Of a DNA stretch of 64,000 nucleotides, positions 18,562 to 26,912 are shown piece after piece (position 1 is the first letter of the stretch; each line of letters begins with the position of its first letter). Under the pieces are notes generated by a model. It was not told where the DNA came from, searched no databases, and saw only the letters and a list, made by a program, of their open reading frames with translations. Source of the stretch: Stenotrophomonas maltophilia (GTDB lineage: Bacteria > Pseudomonadota > Gammaproteobacteria > Xanthomonadales > Xanthomonadaceae); assembly GCF_002138415.1 (NCBI RefSeq), contig NZ_CP015612.1, positions 1,032,001 to 1,096,000 of the forward strand, given 5' to 3'. The position numbers and the translations under genes were made by a program.

Positions 18562-18972
18562 GTACCGGCAATCCTTGAATCCACCAGATGAACTTCGACA
18601 CCCGCAGTGTCATGATCTCGCGCAGGCCCCAGCCGGTATGACCGGCCAGGGCGAGCACTCCCTGCCTGATCTGTGGCAGGGTCAGGTGGTAAAAAGCGCG
18701 ACGCCTGCCTGCAGTCGGGCATAGTCGCGCAACGGCATCTTGCGCACGTCATCCGGCGAGATCTCGCACAGGTTGGCGATCATCCGTACCTCGCGCTGTG
18801 CGTCACTGCCCTTGTCGTCCTGGTAGCGCTCCATGTCTTCCACGGTCGGTTCGCGCATGCGCAGCACGGCGGTCTCCATGCCGTTGACCTGGCGTGGGCG
18901 GGTGAGGGTAACCTCGGCAAAGCCATCGCGCTCGATGACGGTGTCGGTGGGGGTCTTGGTCTTGCTGGACAT
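18551..18972 (-). CDS. E+E' fusion made by -1 ribosomal frameshift
   Basis: A -1 frame opens at the end of gene E and runs to a TAA at 18551-18553 with no start codon of its own. After a slip on the five-T run (minus strand CGCTTTTTACC; A's at 18691-18695), translation would continue YHLTLPQIRQGVLALAGHTG, then WGLREIMTLRV and end GLPVHGQ. This adds about 46 residues like P2 gpE'. The arrangement is conserved in P2-like tails, where a T-rich slippery site is used. The exact slip codon is inferred. Confidence 0.8.
18682..18972 (-). CDS. Tail assembly chaperone E (zero-frame product)
   Basis: The 96-aa gpE-family protein has PRQVNGMETAVLRMREPTVE and NLCEISPDDVRKMPLRDYAR, and ends GVALFTT before a TGA at 18682-18684. 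In P2 this protein and its frameshifted longer form are chaperones for the tape measure. The gene sits between the tube gene FII and the tape-measure gene, its fixed position in this tail family. Confidence 0.9.
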   Translation of the reverse strand: MSSKTKTPTDTVIERDGFAEVTLTRPRQVNGMETAVLRMREPTVEDMERYQDDKGSDAQREVRMIANLCEISPDDVRKMPLRDYARLQAGVALFTT

Positions 18973-19052
18973 GGATGCGTTCCTGGAATTCGATGCAGTG
19001 CGATGGATGCGGGGGCGCGAGGCGCCCCCGGGTTTCTCGTTGTGGTGCGGGC

Positions 19053-19556
19053 TCAGATGCCCAGCGCGCCGCGGATGCCGGCCAGCACGTCCACGCCACC
19101 CTGGCGGGCGATCATGTTGACCACGTCGATCTCCTGCACGACCTGGGCGCCATGGGTCAGCTTGTAGTAGCTCAACGCCAGGTTGACCTTGATCGTGCCC
19201 TTCTCGCCAACCTTGGTTTCGCCGCGGTCCAGCAGCTTCACCTTGCCGCGCATGTTGTGCACGACCTGGGTCACTTCGCCGTCATCGCCTTCCAGCGCCT
19301 CGCGGGCGGTGAAGCCGTATTCCTTGCTTTCAACGACGTGGAACTTGCTCATGATTTCCGCGTCGTCGGAGGCAAACTCCACATCGGCGGTCAGCTTTTC
19401 ATGGCCGAGCACGATCTCGGTCGGGGCGAGCATGCCGCCGGCCTGGAAGTCCTCGGTCTTCAGCGACAGCTTCGGTGCGGTGAAGGACATCACGCTGCCG
19501 GCATAGCCCTTGCCGTCGACGTAGAAGTTGAAGTTTTTGCGGATCTTGCGCGCCAT
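19053..19556 (-). CDS. Tail tube protein FII
   Basis: This 167-aa protein of the P2 gpFII family forms the inner tube through which the particle depolarises its target. Typical segments are RKIRKNFNFYVDGKGYAG, KLSLKTEDFQAGGM, VELGHEKL-like VLGHEKLTADVEFAS and KVNLALSYYKLTHG. It lies two bases downstream of the sheath gene. Confidence 0.92.
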   Translation of the reverse strand: MARKIRKNFNFYVDGKGYAGSVMSFTAPKLSLKTEDFQAGGMLAPTEIVLGHEKLTADVEFASDDAEIMSKFHVVESKEYGFTAREALEGDDGEVTQVVHNMRGKVKLLDRGETKVGEKGTIKVNLALSYYKLTHGAQVVQEIDVVNMIARQGGVDVLAGIRGALGI

Positions 19557-19558
19557 GC

Positions 19559-20758
19559 TTAGAAGATCTCCGAGACGTAGTTGTTGTTCATGTGCATGCG
19601 GAAGGTTAGCTGCTCACCCGGGTAGGTTGGGGTGAAGTCGAAGTCCCAGAAGAAGCGGCCCTGCGCCACGCTGTCCGCTGCGTTCAGTTCCGGGTCGATC
19701 CAGCAGTTGCCGCCGAGGATCGCGCCCTGGGTCTTCAGGCCGCGCAGGAAGGCGTTGACGCCCTCGCGCACGTCATCGACGTAGGTCTTGCTGATGCCGC
19801 GGTCGACGGCCCACAGATGGGCAGCCTCGAGGCTGTCAGCAATGATGTCGGCCGTGCGCACCACGCACAGGAACTGCCACTTCTGGTCGCTGCTGGCGGT
19901 ACGGTTGCCCCACAGGCGGAAGCCACCTTCGCGGATGATGGTCGCCACGTTCGACTGGTTCAGCAGGTTGGCGCGGCTGGTCGCGTCGGACAGGCCGAAG
20001 TCGATCGCACGCGCGGTACCGACCACGCCGTTGAGCTCCAGGTTCGACGGCGATGCCCACCAGCCGCGTTCGTTGTCACTGCGGGCGATGGCGCCGGCCA
20101 CCGCACCGGAGGCGTAGCGGGTGACGATGGCATCACCGGACTGCACCAGCAGCGCCGGGTCGACCACGTAGACGCGCTTGGAACCGGTCAGGGCGGTGGT
20201 GCTCTTGGCAGCGTCGTCGGTGCTGTTCGGACCATCCTTGATGATCACCGCACGCAGCTTGTCGGCGATGCCGAGCAGTTCGGCCACGACCGGGTTGGCC
20301 AGCAGTTCGGTGTCGCGCTTTTCGTGGGTGTGGGTGAAGCCCGGCACCGCCAGGATGCGTGGCTTGATGCCCACTACCGACTTTGCCGCCAGCAGTGCAT
20401 GCACGCCGGTGTAGGCACCGGTCTGCGCGTTCACGCCGCCCAGCACGTTGGCCAGGGTGTCGTTCTCGGTGGCGCCCTTCTCGACGCGGATGACGACGAC
20501 GACCGCGTTGGACTGATCGAAGATGGCGTCGAGCTGGCCCGGGAGGGTGCCCTCATCGACTTCGGTTGCGGCGTTGGCGAGCAGCTTGGCTGCCTGCGAA
20601 CGCGAGGTCACCAGGACCGGAGTGTTGTACGGGAAGGCGATCTTGTCGGCGCGGGGCGCGGTGCCCACAATGCCGATGACGCTGGTCGAGGCAACAGCGA
20701 TCGAGCGGGAACCACCATCGATGTTGACGACCTGCACGCCATGCAGAAATTCGGCCAT
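19559..20758 (-). CDS. Contractile tail sheath protein FI
   Basis: A 399-aa sheath protein; contraction drives the tube through the outer membrane of the target cell. The start MAEFLHGVQVVNIDGGSRSI, the SVIGIVGTAP motif and the C-terminal GGNCWIDPELNAADSVAQGR and FDFTPTYPGEQLTFRM are characteristic of P2 gpFI. Presence of sheath plus tube shows an R-type (contractile) particle rather than an F-type flexible tail. Confidence 0.94.
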   Translation of the reverse strand: MAEFLHGVQVVNIDGGSRSIAVASTSVIGIVGTAPRADKIAFPYNTPVLVTSRSQAAKLLANAATEVDEGTLPGQLDAIFDQSNAVVVVIRVEKGATENDTLANVLGGVNAQTGAYTGVHALLAAKSVVGIKPRILAVPGFTHTHEKRDTELLANPVVAELLGIADKLRAVIIKDGPNSTDDAAKSTTALTGSKRVYVVDPALLVQSGDAIVTRYASGAVAGAIARSDNERGWWASPSNLELNGVVGTARAIDFGLSDATSRANLLNQSNVATIIREGGFRLWGNRTASSDQKWQFLCVVRTADIIADSLEAAHLWAVDRGISKTYVDDVREGVNAFLRGLKTQGAILGGNCWIDPELNAADSVAQGRFFWDFDFTPTYPGEQLTFRMHMNNNYVSEIF

Positions 20759-20865
20759 GCGTTGTTTTTTCCTTGGTTGGGTGGGTGCTGCGGTCGCGAT
20801 CTGCGCCGCATGGGTACATGTTCGTATCTGGCCGCGGCTGGATTAATTGCAGCCGTGGCCCGACC

Positions 20866-21450
20866 TCAGGGTTGCGGCTGCGCGGCCGGGTCGGGTTCGG
20901 GTGCAGTGACCATCACCCAGGCGGCACGGGTTTCATCGAAGGTGACCGGGTAGCTGCGATCCGCAGGCGGTGCCAGGTCGGTGACCGATGACGGCAGCGC
21001 GACCCCACGGGAAACGGGAGTAGCGAAGCTGGCATCGTGCTTGTTCCACAGCGGTCGCGTGCTGTAGTCCGGCAGCAATGTCCATTCGCGGCGGCTGGCA
21101 TTCCACGCGTTGTATTGCGCGGTGGTGCCATCCAGCTTGAATGGCTCGGACAGGGTTACGTCCTTGGGCAACGGCTCGCCCAGCGCAAGGCGATTGGGTA
21201 TCGCCATCGCGGTGCGTGTGTCCCACAGCATGTGGTTACGGAAATCGGCCACCGTTTCCCAGCGTGAGCCGTCATCGGCCAGGCGCAGTGCCTGGTATTC
21301 GCCAGCAGTTTGGCGAGGCGTGACGTCCACGGTGAAGTCGGGCAGGTTCCAGGTACCGTCCGGGGAAGGCTGCAGGCGGACCTTGCCCATGTAGGCGCGG
21401 GTATCGGGATCGTAGGAGTGCGCGAAGCGCGGTTCAGTAGGCAAGCTCAT
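20866..21450 (-). CDS. Probable tail-fibre assembly protein
   Basis: The 194-aa product lies directly after the fibre gene, where P2 has the fibre chaperone gpG. It has Tyr/Trp-rich blocks (PRFAHSYDPDTRAYMGKVRL, DGSRWETVADFRNHMLW) and a C-terminal PPADRSYPVTFDETRAAWV, features of fibre-assembly or fibre-tip proteins. The call rests mainly on position. Such genes usually vary with the matching fibre. Confidence 0.6.
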   Translation of the reverse strand: MSLPTEPRFAHSYDPDTRAYMGKVRLQPSPDGTWNLPDFTVDVTPRQTAGEYQALRLADDGSRWETVADFRNHMLWDTRTAMAIPNRLALGEPLPKDVTLSEPFKLDGTTAQYNAWNASRREWTLLPDYSTRPLWNKHDASFATPVSRGVALPSSVTDLAPPADRSYPVTFDETRAAWVMVTAPEPDPAAQPQP

Positions 21451-21454
21451 GTCC

Positions 21455-22954
21455 TCAGTACGCGATGCAATAGATCATCCGCAGGCCGGCAGGCAGGTTG
21501 CGGTCGCCACCGGTGTTCTCCACCACGATGGTGTGGGTGTGTGCACCGGCATCGGCGGCCGAGGCGGCATGGCCGTGGTCACCGACCTGGGCGATGGAAA
21601 TGGTGTGCGAGTGGCCGCCGGCGCCGTTCATGCCGATGTTGTGGCCATGTGCGCCTGCGCCGTCGGTGCTGAAGCTATGGGCGTGACCGCCGGCGGGTGC
21701 TGTGGCGCCGTCCGGATACAGCGCATCGTTGTCGCGTTCGCGATAGACGCCGTAGCCGTTGAGGGCAGGATTGGAGGGAACAACGCCTCCATGTTGGTGG
21801 TCGCCGGCCCACGAGGTGCCACCGGTATGCGCATGGTGGCCCTGCGAGTCGGTCCATGCACCGTGCGCGTGGTCACCGACGGCACTGGCGCTGGCACCGT
21901 GGGAGTGCGCGCCGCCTGCGCCCACGGAAATGGCGTGGCTGTGGTTGCCTGCCGTTGCCGCGCTTGCACCGTGGGCATGGCGGATCACTTCACCCTGGGT
22001 GAAGCTGCCGACCGCTTCCGGGTTCAGCGTGTGCGTGACCACCGTGCCTTCCTGCATTGCCGGGAGGTTGAAGGTGGTCGCGCCATCACCGGCGCCGTAG
22101 CGGGTACCGATGGCGGCGAACAGCGCCGGATAGCTGGCACGCGGAACAGCGGCGCCATTGCACAGCAGCATGCCGTTGGGCGCAGTGGCACCGGCGAACA
22201 GAATCACCTGTCCGGGCACGTGCACGCTGGATGGCACGCCGGTCATGTTGTGCCAGTCCAGGTAATGGTTGCCGTGCCTGCCATCGAGCAGATCGGCATC
22301 CAGGCCCTTGTCGGCGCCCTCGTCCTTCAACGCTGCCGATTTCAGCCCCAGGGCGGAACGGAACGCGGCATCGGTTGCGATCGACAGCAGCGTGCGCACG
22401 AACTGGGTGGGGGCGCTGGCACCAAAGCGCTTGTCGATGAAGGCACGCAGCCCGCGCGGTGTCACCGCACGCTGGGTGTCTGCACCATCTTCGGTCTCGG
22501 TCGTAGTGGCCAACTCGACCACGCCCTGCACTTCGGTGGTGGAAGGGGGATAGATGAATTCGGCATTGCCGAATTCGATCAGCGCGGTATCGACTTCACT
22601 GAAGCGGGTATCGGTGGAGAGCAGCAGCATCGAGGCTGCGGTCTTCTCCATGATGGGATCGGTCTGGCCGAAGGTTGCAAACAACGTGCCGTCGCCCAGG
22701 TACAGGCCGAAGCCGCGCAGGCTGTAGGCGGTAGCGCTGTCGTCGCGGATCGTGACGTGCAGCGTGTCATCTCCCACGGCCTTGCCGCCGAAAGTGGTGA
22801 CCCGCTTGATCTCGCCGGGCAGGGCGGTCAGCCCCGCCGTCGGCGTGAATGCCGTGGACGTCAGGCCGATCTCGGTGATCAGCACGGCATTGGTGCCGGT
22901 GTTGGGTGGATTGACCAGCTTGGCAAAGCCGGCGTCGGTGATTTTCAAGCGCAT
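21455..22954 (-). CDS. Tail fibre with collar domain and His-x-His array
   Basis: The 499-aa protein starts with the P2 gpH N-terminal baseplate-attachment domain (MRLKITDAGFAKLVNPPN, ALIEFGNAEFIYPPSTTEVQ). A phage tail-collar domain follows (GATAPNGMLLCNGAAVPRAS, YGAGDGATTFNLP). The last about 170 residues carry eleven HxH motifs spaced roughly 10-20 residues apart (for example HAHG, HSHA, HTHT) and end GDRNLPAGLRMIYCIAY. HxH motifs in T4-type fibres coordinate iron inside a trimeric needle, so this tip is probably a metal-stabilised trimer. It should determine the killing spectrum. Confidence 0.9.
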   Translation of the reverse strand: MRLKITDAGFAKLVNPPNTGTNAVLITEIGLTSTAFTPTAGLTALPGEIKRVTTFGGKAVGDDTLHVTIRDDSATAYSLRGFGLYLGDGTLFATFGQTDPIMEKTAASMLLLSTDTRFSEVDTALIEFGNAEFIYPPSTTEVQGVVELATTTETEDGADTQRAVTPRGLRAFIDKRFGASAPTQFVRTLLSIATDAAFRSALGLKSAALKDEGADKGLDADLLDGRHGNHYLDWHNMTGVPSSVHVPGQVILFAGATAPNGMLLCNGAAVPRASYPALFAAIGTRYGAGDGATTFNLPAMQEGTVVTHTLNPEAVGSFTQGEVIRHAHGASAATAGNHSHAISVGAGGAHSHGASASAVGDHAHGAWTDSQGHHAHTGGTSWAGDHQHGGVVPSNPALNGYGVYRERDNDALYPDGATAPAGGHAHSFSTDGAGAHGHNIGMNGAGGHSHTISIAQVGDHGHAASAADAGAHTHTIVVENTGGDRNLPAGLRMIYCIAY

Positions 22955-22961
22955 GCGGGGT

Positions 22962-23753
22962 TTACTCTCCGATCAGTTGGATGCGGCGGAAGGTGGTGCC
23001 CTGGGCACCGACAAGTGCACCGATACCGGCGCTGGCCTGCATGCCCTGGGTGAAGGTGAAGTGCGATCGCACCGGCTTGGTCCGGCTGATCTCGCCGATC
23101 ACGTCGTCGACGAACTTGGCGGTGGCGGTCTCGCCGCCCTGGTTGGCGATGGTCATCACCGCTTCGAAGGTGTGCGGTGCACCCTGCGGCTGCATCTCCC
23201 ACCATTCGCGGATCAGGATCGAGCCACCAAAAGCGGCGACCACGTCGCGCACGCTGCCCCAGGTGCCCTTGCGGCGCTGGATGGCGATCGCGGCGCGTAC
23301 GCGTGCACGCTTCACCGTCTCCGGCCAATACGCTTTCCATTCGTCAACGGACAAGGCCCAGGCCAGCCAGGGCAGCAATGCGGTAGGACAGCGGTCGGCG
23401 TCCCACAGTGCGGTGATGTCTACCGGCAGCGGGCGGGCGACGATGGCCCGCGCCAGTCCACGTTCGGCATGCGTGGCATTGGGAGGCAGCAGGTTGGGAG
23501 CACGCGGAACCGCGATCTGCGCATCGCCTTCGATCAGCGTGCCGGGTGCCGGGGCGACCGACAGGATGACCGTGGCGCCGCTGATGGCAACATCGCGCAA
23601 CCGCTGCCGTCCTTGCTGGTCGGTGTGGTACACCGCCTGCAGGGTTGCCAGTGCACCACCGGGGTGACGGAAGGTACGGTTCTGTCCATCGATGGCACCG
23701 CGGAGGCGCGCGCCGATCAGGCGCGTGGTGTCGTCATTCATCATTGCCGCCAT
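22962..23753 (-). CDS. Baseplate protein I with an unusual N-terminal extension
   Basis: The C-terminal about 180 residues match P2 gpI (LLPPNATHAERGLARAIVAR, ALLPWLAWALSVDEWKAYWP, GSVRDVVAAFGGSILIREWW). About 80 extra residues precede this domain (LRGAIDGQNRTFRHPGGALA, AVYHTDQQGRQRLRDVAISG), making the protein 263 aa rather than the usual near 180. The frame is continuous, so this is a fused domain rather than a second gene. It overlaps gene J by 20 bases. Confidence 0.85.
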   Translation of the reverse strand: MAAMMNDDTTRLIGARLRGAIDGQNRTFRHPGGALATLQAVYHTDQQGRQRLRDVAISGATVILSVAPAPGTLIEGDAQIAVPRAPNLLPPNATHAERGLARAIVARPLPVDITALWDADRCPTALLPWLAWALSVDEWKAYWPETVKRARVRAAIAIQRRKGTWGSVRDVVAAFGGSILIREWWEMQPQGAPHTFEAVMTIANQGGETATAKFVDDVIGEISRTKPVRSHFTFTQGMQASAGIGALVGAQGTTFRRIQLIGE

Positions 23754-24630
23754 GGCTCAGCGTGATGCTGGTGCAGTGCGTGGCCTGGGTACGATCAACC
23801 ACGATGTCTTTGGCCGGGTTGGTGATCTCCACGCGCTGCACGCCCTCGGCATGCAGTGCGGCGAACAATCCCGAACGGGTGACGTCGCGGCCGAGCCGGT
23901 GCGATTCGCTGATGTAGCGGTCAAGGCGGGTGCGCGCTTCGGCCAGCACCACCTGCGAATCCGGGCCGGCAAAAGTGAAAAGTGCGGCGTCGACCGTGTA
24001 GTTGATGATGGCAGCGGGTTTAACCACTACGTGATCGGTCAGTGGTCGCACGTCATCCGCACTCAGCTTTGCGTCGACGATATCGAGCAGACCCTGGGAA
24101 GCGGTGCCGTCGCCTTCGCGTGAGAGCACAGAAACCACTACCTCGCCAGGGGAGGGACTGGTTGCGCTGGCGTCCAGCACACGGGCGTCGGCGCTCAGCG
24201 CGTGGAAGATGTAGGCACCCTCCGGCCCAGCCACACTGAAGCCTTCCGGCCCCAGCTGGATGCGGCGTCGGAAATCCTCGTCACTTTCGTAACGCGGTGC
24301 GATGCCTTGCTGCGGCTTGCCGGGGTCCAGCACCTGGCGGGCGATGCCGAAGATCGCAGCCAGATGGTCCAGATCGTTGCCGACGGCATAGGCCAGCATC
24401 ACGCCACGCGCGGCATCGTTGACCCGCTGGCGATCGAGCAGGCGCAGGTAGGTGCAGACCTCCAGGATCTTGAAGGCCGGGTCCGACGGCAACAGCGCGT
24501 CGAAGGTGGGATCCAGGGCCTGCAGCGCGGTCAGCGATTCATCGAACATGGCTTCGAAATCGAGCACTTCGATGACCGCCGGGGCAGGCAGCTGGGACAG
24601 ATTGACACTGGTGAACGAGCCGGATGCCAC
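23734..24630 (-). CDS. Baseplate wedge protein J
   Basis: This 298-aa protein is the P2 gpJ homologue (usual length near 300), with ALDPTFDALLPSDPAFKILE, RVNDAARGVMLAYAVGNDLD, HLAAIFGIARQVLDP and AGPEGAYIFHALSADARVLD. The start is taken as GTG at 24630, two bases after the stop of gene W; upstream reading in the same frame is Arg/Pro-rich shadow. Confidence 0.92.
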   Translation of the reverse strand: MASGSFTSVNLSQLPAPAVIEVLDFEAMFDESLTALQALDPTFDALLPSDPAFKILEVCTYLRLLDRQRVNDAARGVMLAYAVGNDLDHLAAIFGIARQVLDPGKPQQGIAPRYESDEDFRRRIQLGPEGFSVAGPEGAYIFHALSADARVLDASATSPSPGEVVVSVLSREGDGTASQGLLDIVDAKLSADDVRPLTDHVVVKPAAIINYTVDAALFTFAGPDSQVVLAEARTRLDRYISESHRLGRDVTRSGLFAALHAEGVQRVEITNPAKDIVVDRTQATHCTSITLSHGGNDE

Positions 24631-24632
24631 GG

Positions 24633-24971
24633 TTAGCGAACCTCGATTCCTTCGATGGTGATGGCCTCGCCGTCGGGCAGGTGGATTCCGGTCACTGCCA
24701 GGATCATCACGCCGGGGGCGGGGAGGGAGACGTCGATGTTCTCGACGTGGAGACGCGGTTCCCATCGCGCGAGCGCGTCGACGGTGGCCGCGATCAGGTC
24801 CATGCGCAGCGAGCGGTTGGTCGGCGCATCGATCAGTTCGAACACGCGCGAGCCGTATTCGCGGCGCAGTACGCGGGAGCCAAGGGGCGTGGTGAGAATG
24901 TCACGCACGGACTGGTGCAGATGGGCGAGCCCATCCAGTGATTTGCCGGTGTTGGCGTCGATTCCTCGCAT
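24633..24971 (-). CDS. Baseplate protein W (gp25-like)
   Basis: A 112-aa gpW / T4 gp25-family protein. It has the signature TPLGSRVLRREYGSRVFELI with the conserved EYG segment and ends EAITIEGIEVR. The family joins sheath to baseplate and starts contraction. Confidence 0.92.
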   Translation of the reverse strand: MRGIDANTGKSLDGLAHLHQSVRDILTTPLGSRVLRREYGSRVFELIDAPTNRSLRMDLIAATVDALARWEPRLHVENIDVSLPAPGVMILAVTGIHLPDGEAITIEGIEVR

Positions 24972-25023
24972 GGCCTCTATCGTCGTGGAGTGCGGGTATT
25001 CAGGGCATTGCAGGCGTGGCCGA

Positions 25024-25614
25024 TCAGGCCTGCGCCGGCGTGGTGGGAGCGGTCGGCCCCTGCGCGGTGTGCGTGTGTGCCTTCAGCCCGATGGCACCTG
25101 CCTTGATCTCGGCGGGTGTGCTGATGTCCTTGCCCGCACTGATCGTGCCGGTGACGTCCAGGTTGCCAGTCGCCTTGATCGACGGCGTATCGAGCACGAT
25201 CGATTCGCTGGCGATCACCTGCGCACTTGCACAGGTGACAGTGACCTTGCCGCTGCCAACATGGACGTTGAGCGTGCCGGTTCCCTGGTCGTACTCGACG
25301 ATGCTGCCGTCGGCGTACTCGGTGCGCTGCCGCAGTCGCGAGTCGGCGGGCGCCGGGAACCGGTCCTGGTACAGGCTGCCGAGCACGAGTGCCTGGCCGG
25401 GGTCGCCATAGGGACAGGCGAGTACCACCTGCTCGCCGGGTTCGGGGGCACACCAGCTGCGCACGCCGGGTCCGGCCCGGCGTTCCAGCCAGGGAATCCA
25501 GTCGGTCAGCATGCCGTCGGCATCGACGCGAACACGCCCATTCGCCTCGTCCAGCTCGCGTACCACACCGATCAACAGCAGGTTGCCGATCAAACGTGCG
25601 TGTTCGGCGCTCAT
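25024..25614 (-). CDS. Baseplate spike protein V
   Basis: The 196-aa gpV-family spike has an N-terminal OB-fold (GVVRELDEANGRVRVDADGM, CAPEPGEQVVLACPYGDPGQ), a beta-helical middle (VHVGSGKVTVTCASAQVIAS) and a tip sequence GLKAHTHTAQGPT whose HxH motif would bind the apical metal ion seen in P2-type spikes. It punctures the outer membrane of the target. Confidence 0.93.
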   Translation of the reverse strand: MSAEHARLIGNLLLIGVVRELDEANGRVRVDADGMLTDWIPWLERRAGPGVRSWCAPEPGEQVVLACPYGDPGQALVLGSLYQDRFPAPADSRLRQRTEYADGSIVEYDQGTGTLNVHVGSGKVTVTCASAQVIASESIVLDTPSIKATGNLDVTGTISAGKDISTPAEIKAGAIGLKAHTHTAQGPTAPTTPAQA

Positions 25615-26165
25615 GGTGCGCGTTCCGGCAGGGGCTGGTAGCGCGCCACATGGGCACGGCCGATCTCTGGCGCGAAGCTGTAGGACGCCTGTGGCACTAC
25701 GCCTCCTTCATCGTCCCAGGCGTTGTCGCCCAGCGCGACCGGCAGTGACCATTCGACGACCCAGCTGCGCAGGCCGGCCTGTGCGGTTGCGGCGTCTTCG
25801 GGCAGAGCCGCGATTACGTCGATCGCACCGCTGGAGGCACCGTGGAAGCGGCCGAGCTGGTGCAGCCAGGTGGCCAATGCAATCGCGGCATTGCGCAGTT
25901 GCAGCGCGCCGGCGGTGCTACCGGCCGACACGACGATGCGTGCCTCGAAGCGCAGCACCGCCTGCAGCAGTCCGCTGCCGTCATTGCCTTCCCGGCTGCG
26001 GTCACAGCGGGTCAGTGCCAGCAGGCAGGCCGGTGTGGGCATGCCTTCGCTGCTGGCCTCGCGATAGAACTCGACGGTTGCGAAGTCCGGAAAGCGTGTG
26101 CGGATGGCGGCTTCGATGGCGCCGTGCAGTGTGTCGAGCGTCGGAGAGGGGGAGTCAGTCGCCAT
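25611..26165 (-). CDS. Probable tail completion/terminator protein
   Basis: This 184-aa protein overlaps the spike gene start by four bases. It shows TLDTLHGAIEAAIRTRFPDF, VLRFEARIVVSAGSTAGALQ and RSWVVEWSLPVALGD, resembling Mu gp37-like or P2 tail-completion proteins in length and pattern. It lies where P2 has R and S. A headless tail still needs a terminator at its top end, and this is the best candidate. The family assignment is uncertain. Confidence 0.6.
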   Translation of the reverse strand: MATDSPSPTLDTLHGAIEAAIRTRFPDFATVEFYREASSEGMPTPACLLALTRCDRSREGNDGSGLLQAVLRFEARIVVSAGSTAGALQLRNAAIALATWLHQLGRFHGASSGAIDVIAALPEDAATAQAGLRSWVVEWSLPVALGDNAWDDEGGVVPQASYSFAPEIGRAHVARYQPLPERAP

Positions 26166-26281
26166 ATCAGCTCATGTAGTGAATGGTGGAAGGGCGTGGC
26201 CGCGTGGCACGCGCGGTCTGCAGCCAGTGTTGCCATCACCGGATGGGCACGGCATTGCAGGCGTGGCCGCCCGCGGCGGGG

Positions 26282-26629
26282 TCAGAAGGCCGGCGCGGCG
26301 CCGTGGTTGTTGCCGGCGGCGACGCCGCAGCCTGGAGGCGCTACCGGTGCCGAGCCGTTGAGGGTGATGCCGCGCTGACTGCCGAGGCTGCACAGCAGCG
26401 CTCGCAGTTGATCGGCCAGCGCGTGGTACTGCCGCGCGACCGCAACGTGATTGCGCAGCAGTGCATCATCAGTAGCTGCCTGCAGGTCTGGCAGCTCGTC
26501 CGGCGCACGCAACTGCGCCGGTGCGATGCTGAGATCAACGAGGCAGGGCGCGGCCGGCGTTGGCTTCGCGCCAGATGCGCACGAACTCAGCATCAGCGTC
26601 GCCGCGATCACGGCCAGGCGTCTTGGCAT
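26282..26629 (-). CDS. Rz1-like outer-membrane spanin lipoprotein
   Basis: The 115-aa product starts MPRRLAVIAATLMLSSCASG with a lipobox (LSSC) and a Pro-containing mature N-terminus (KPTPAAP). Its start lies inside the Rz gene in another frame, the classic Rz/Rz1 overlap. It pairs with Rz to fuse inner and outer membranes in the last lysis step. Its C-terminal part is longer than in most Rz1 proteins. Confidence 0.8.
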   Translation of the reverse strand: MPRRLAVIAATLMLSSCASGAKPTPAAPCLVDLSIAPAQLRAPDELPDLQAATDDALLRNHVAVARQYHALADQLRALLCSLGSQRGITLNGSAPVAPPGCGVAAGNNHGAAPAF

Positions 26630-26912
26630 GGGTCTCGATGTCCTGTTGCAGGGTATTGAACTGCCGGGTGCGCTGGGCCTGCGTGGCCAAGCGCTGCGAT
26701 TCGGCCCGGGCACCGGCGCGGGCGTTGGCGAGGTCCCGCTGATGGGCGGCCTGCGCCGTATCAGCGCGCGATGCCTGCTGTGCGGCCTGGGCGCTGGTAA
26801 CGGCAAGGTCTGCGCTGCGGTCCCGTAGCGTCCACCCCAGCCAGGCGCAGCCTGCGTGGCTTCCGGCCAGGACCAGCAGGCCGATTCGGAACCGCAGGGC
26901 GAGGGGCGTCAT
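26535..26912 (-). CDS. Rz-like inner-membrane spanin
   Basis: A 125-aa protein with one N-terminal membrane anchor (RFRIGLLVLAGSHAGCAWLG), then a long Ala/Gln/Arg coiled-coil (AQAAQQASRADTAQAAHQRD, RLATQAQRTRQFNTLQQDIE). It overlaps the endolysin gene by four bases, and the Rz1 gene begins inside it. Confidence 0.82.
   Translation of the reverse strand: MTPLALRFRIGLLVLAGSHAGCAWLGWTLRDRSADLAVTSAQAAQQASRADTAQAAHQRDLANARAGARAESQRLATQAQRTRQFNTLQQDIETHAKTPGRDRGDADAEFVRIWREANAGRALPR

Noticed and set aside
24630..24765. Longer start for baseplate gene J
   Set aside because: The added residues are Arg/Pro-rich and lie inside gene W; the GTG right after the W stop gives the family's usual length.
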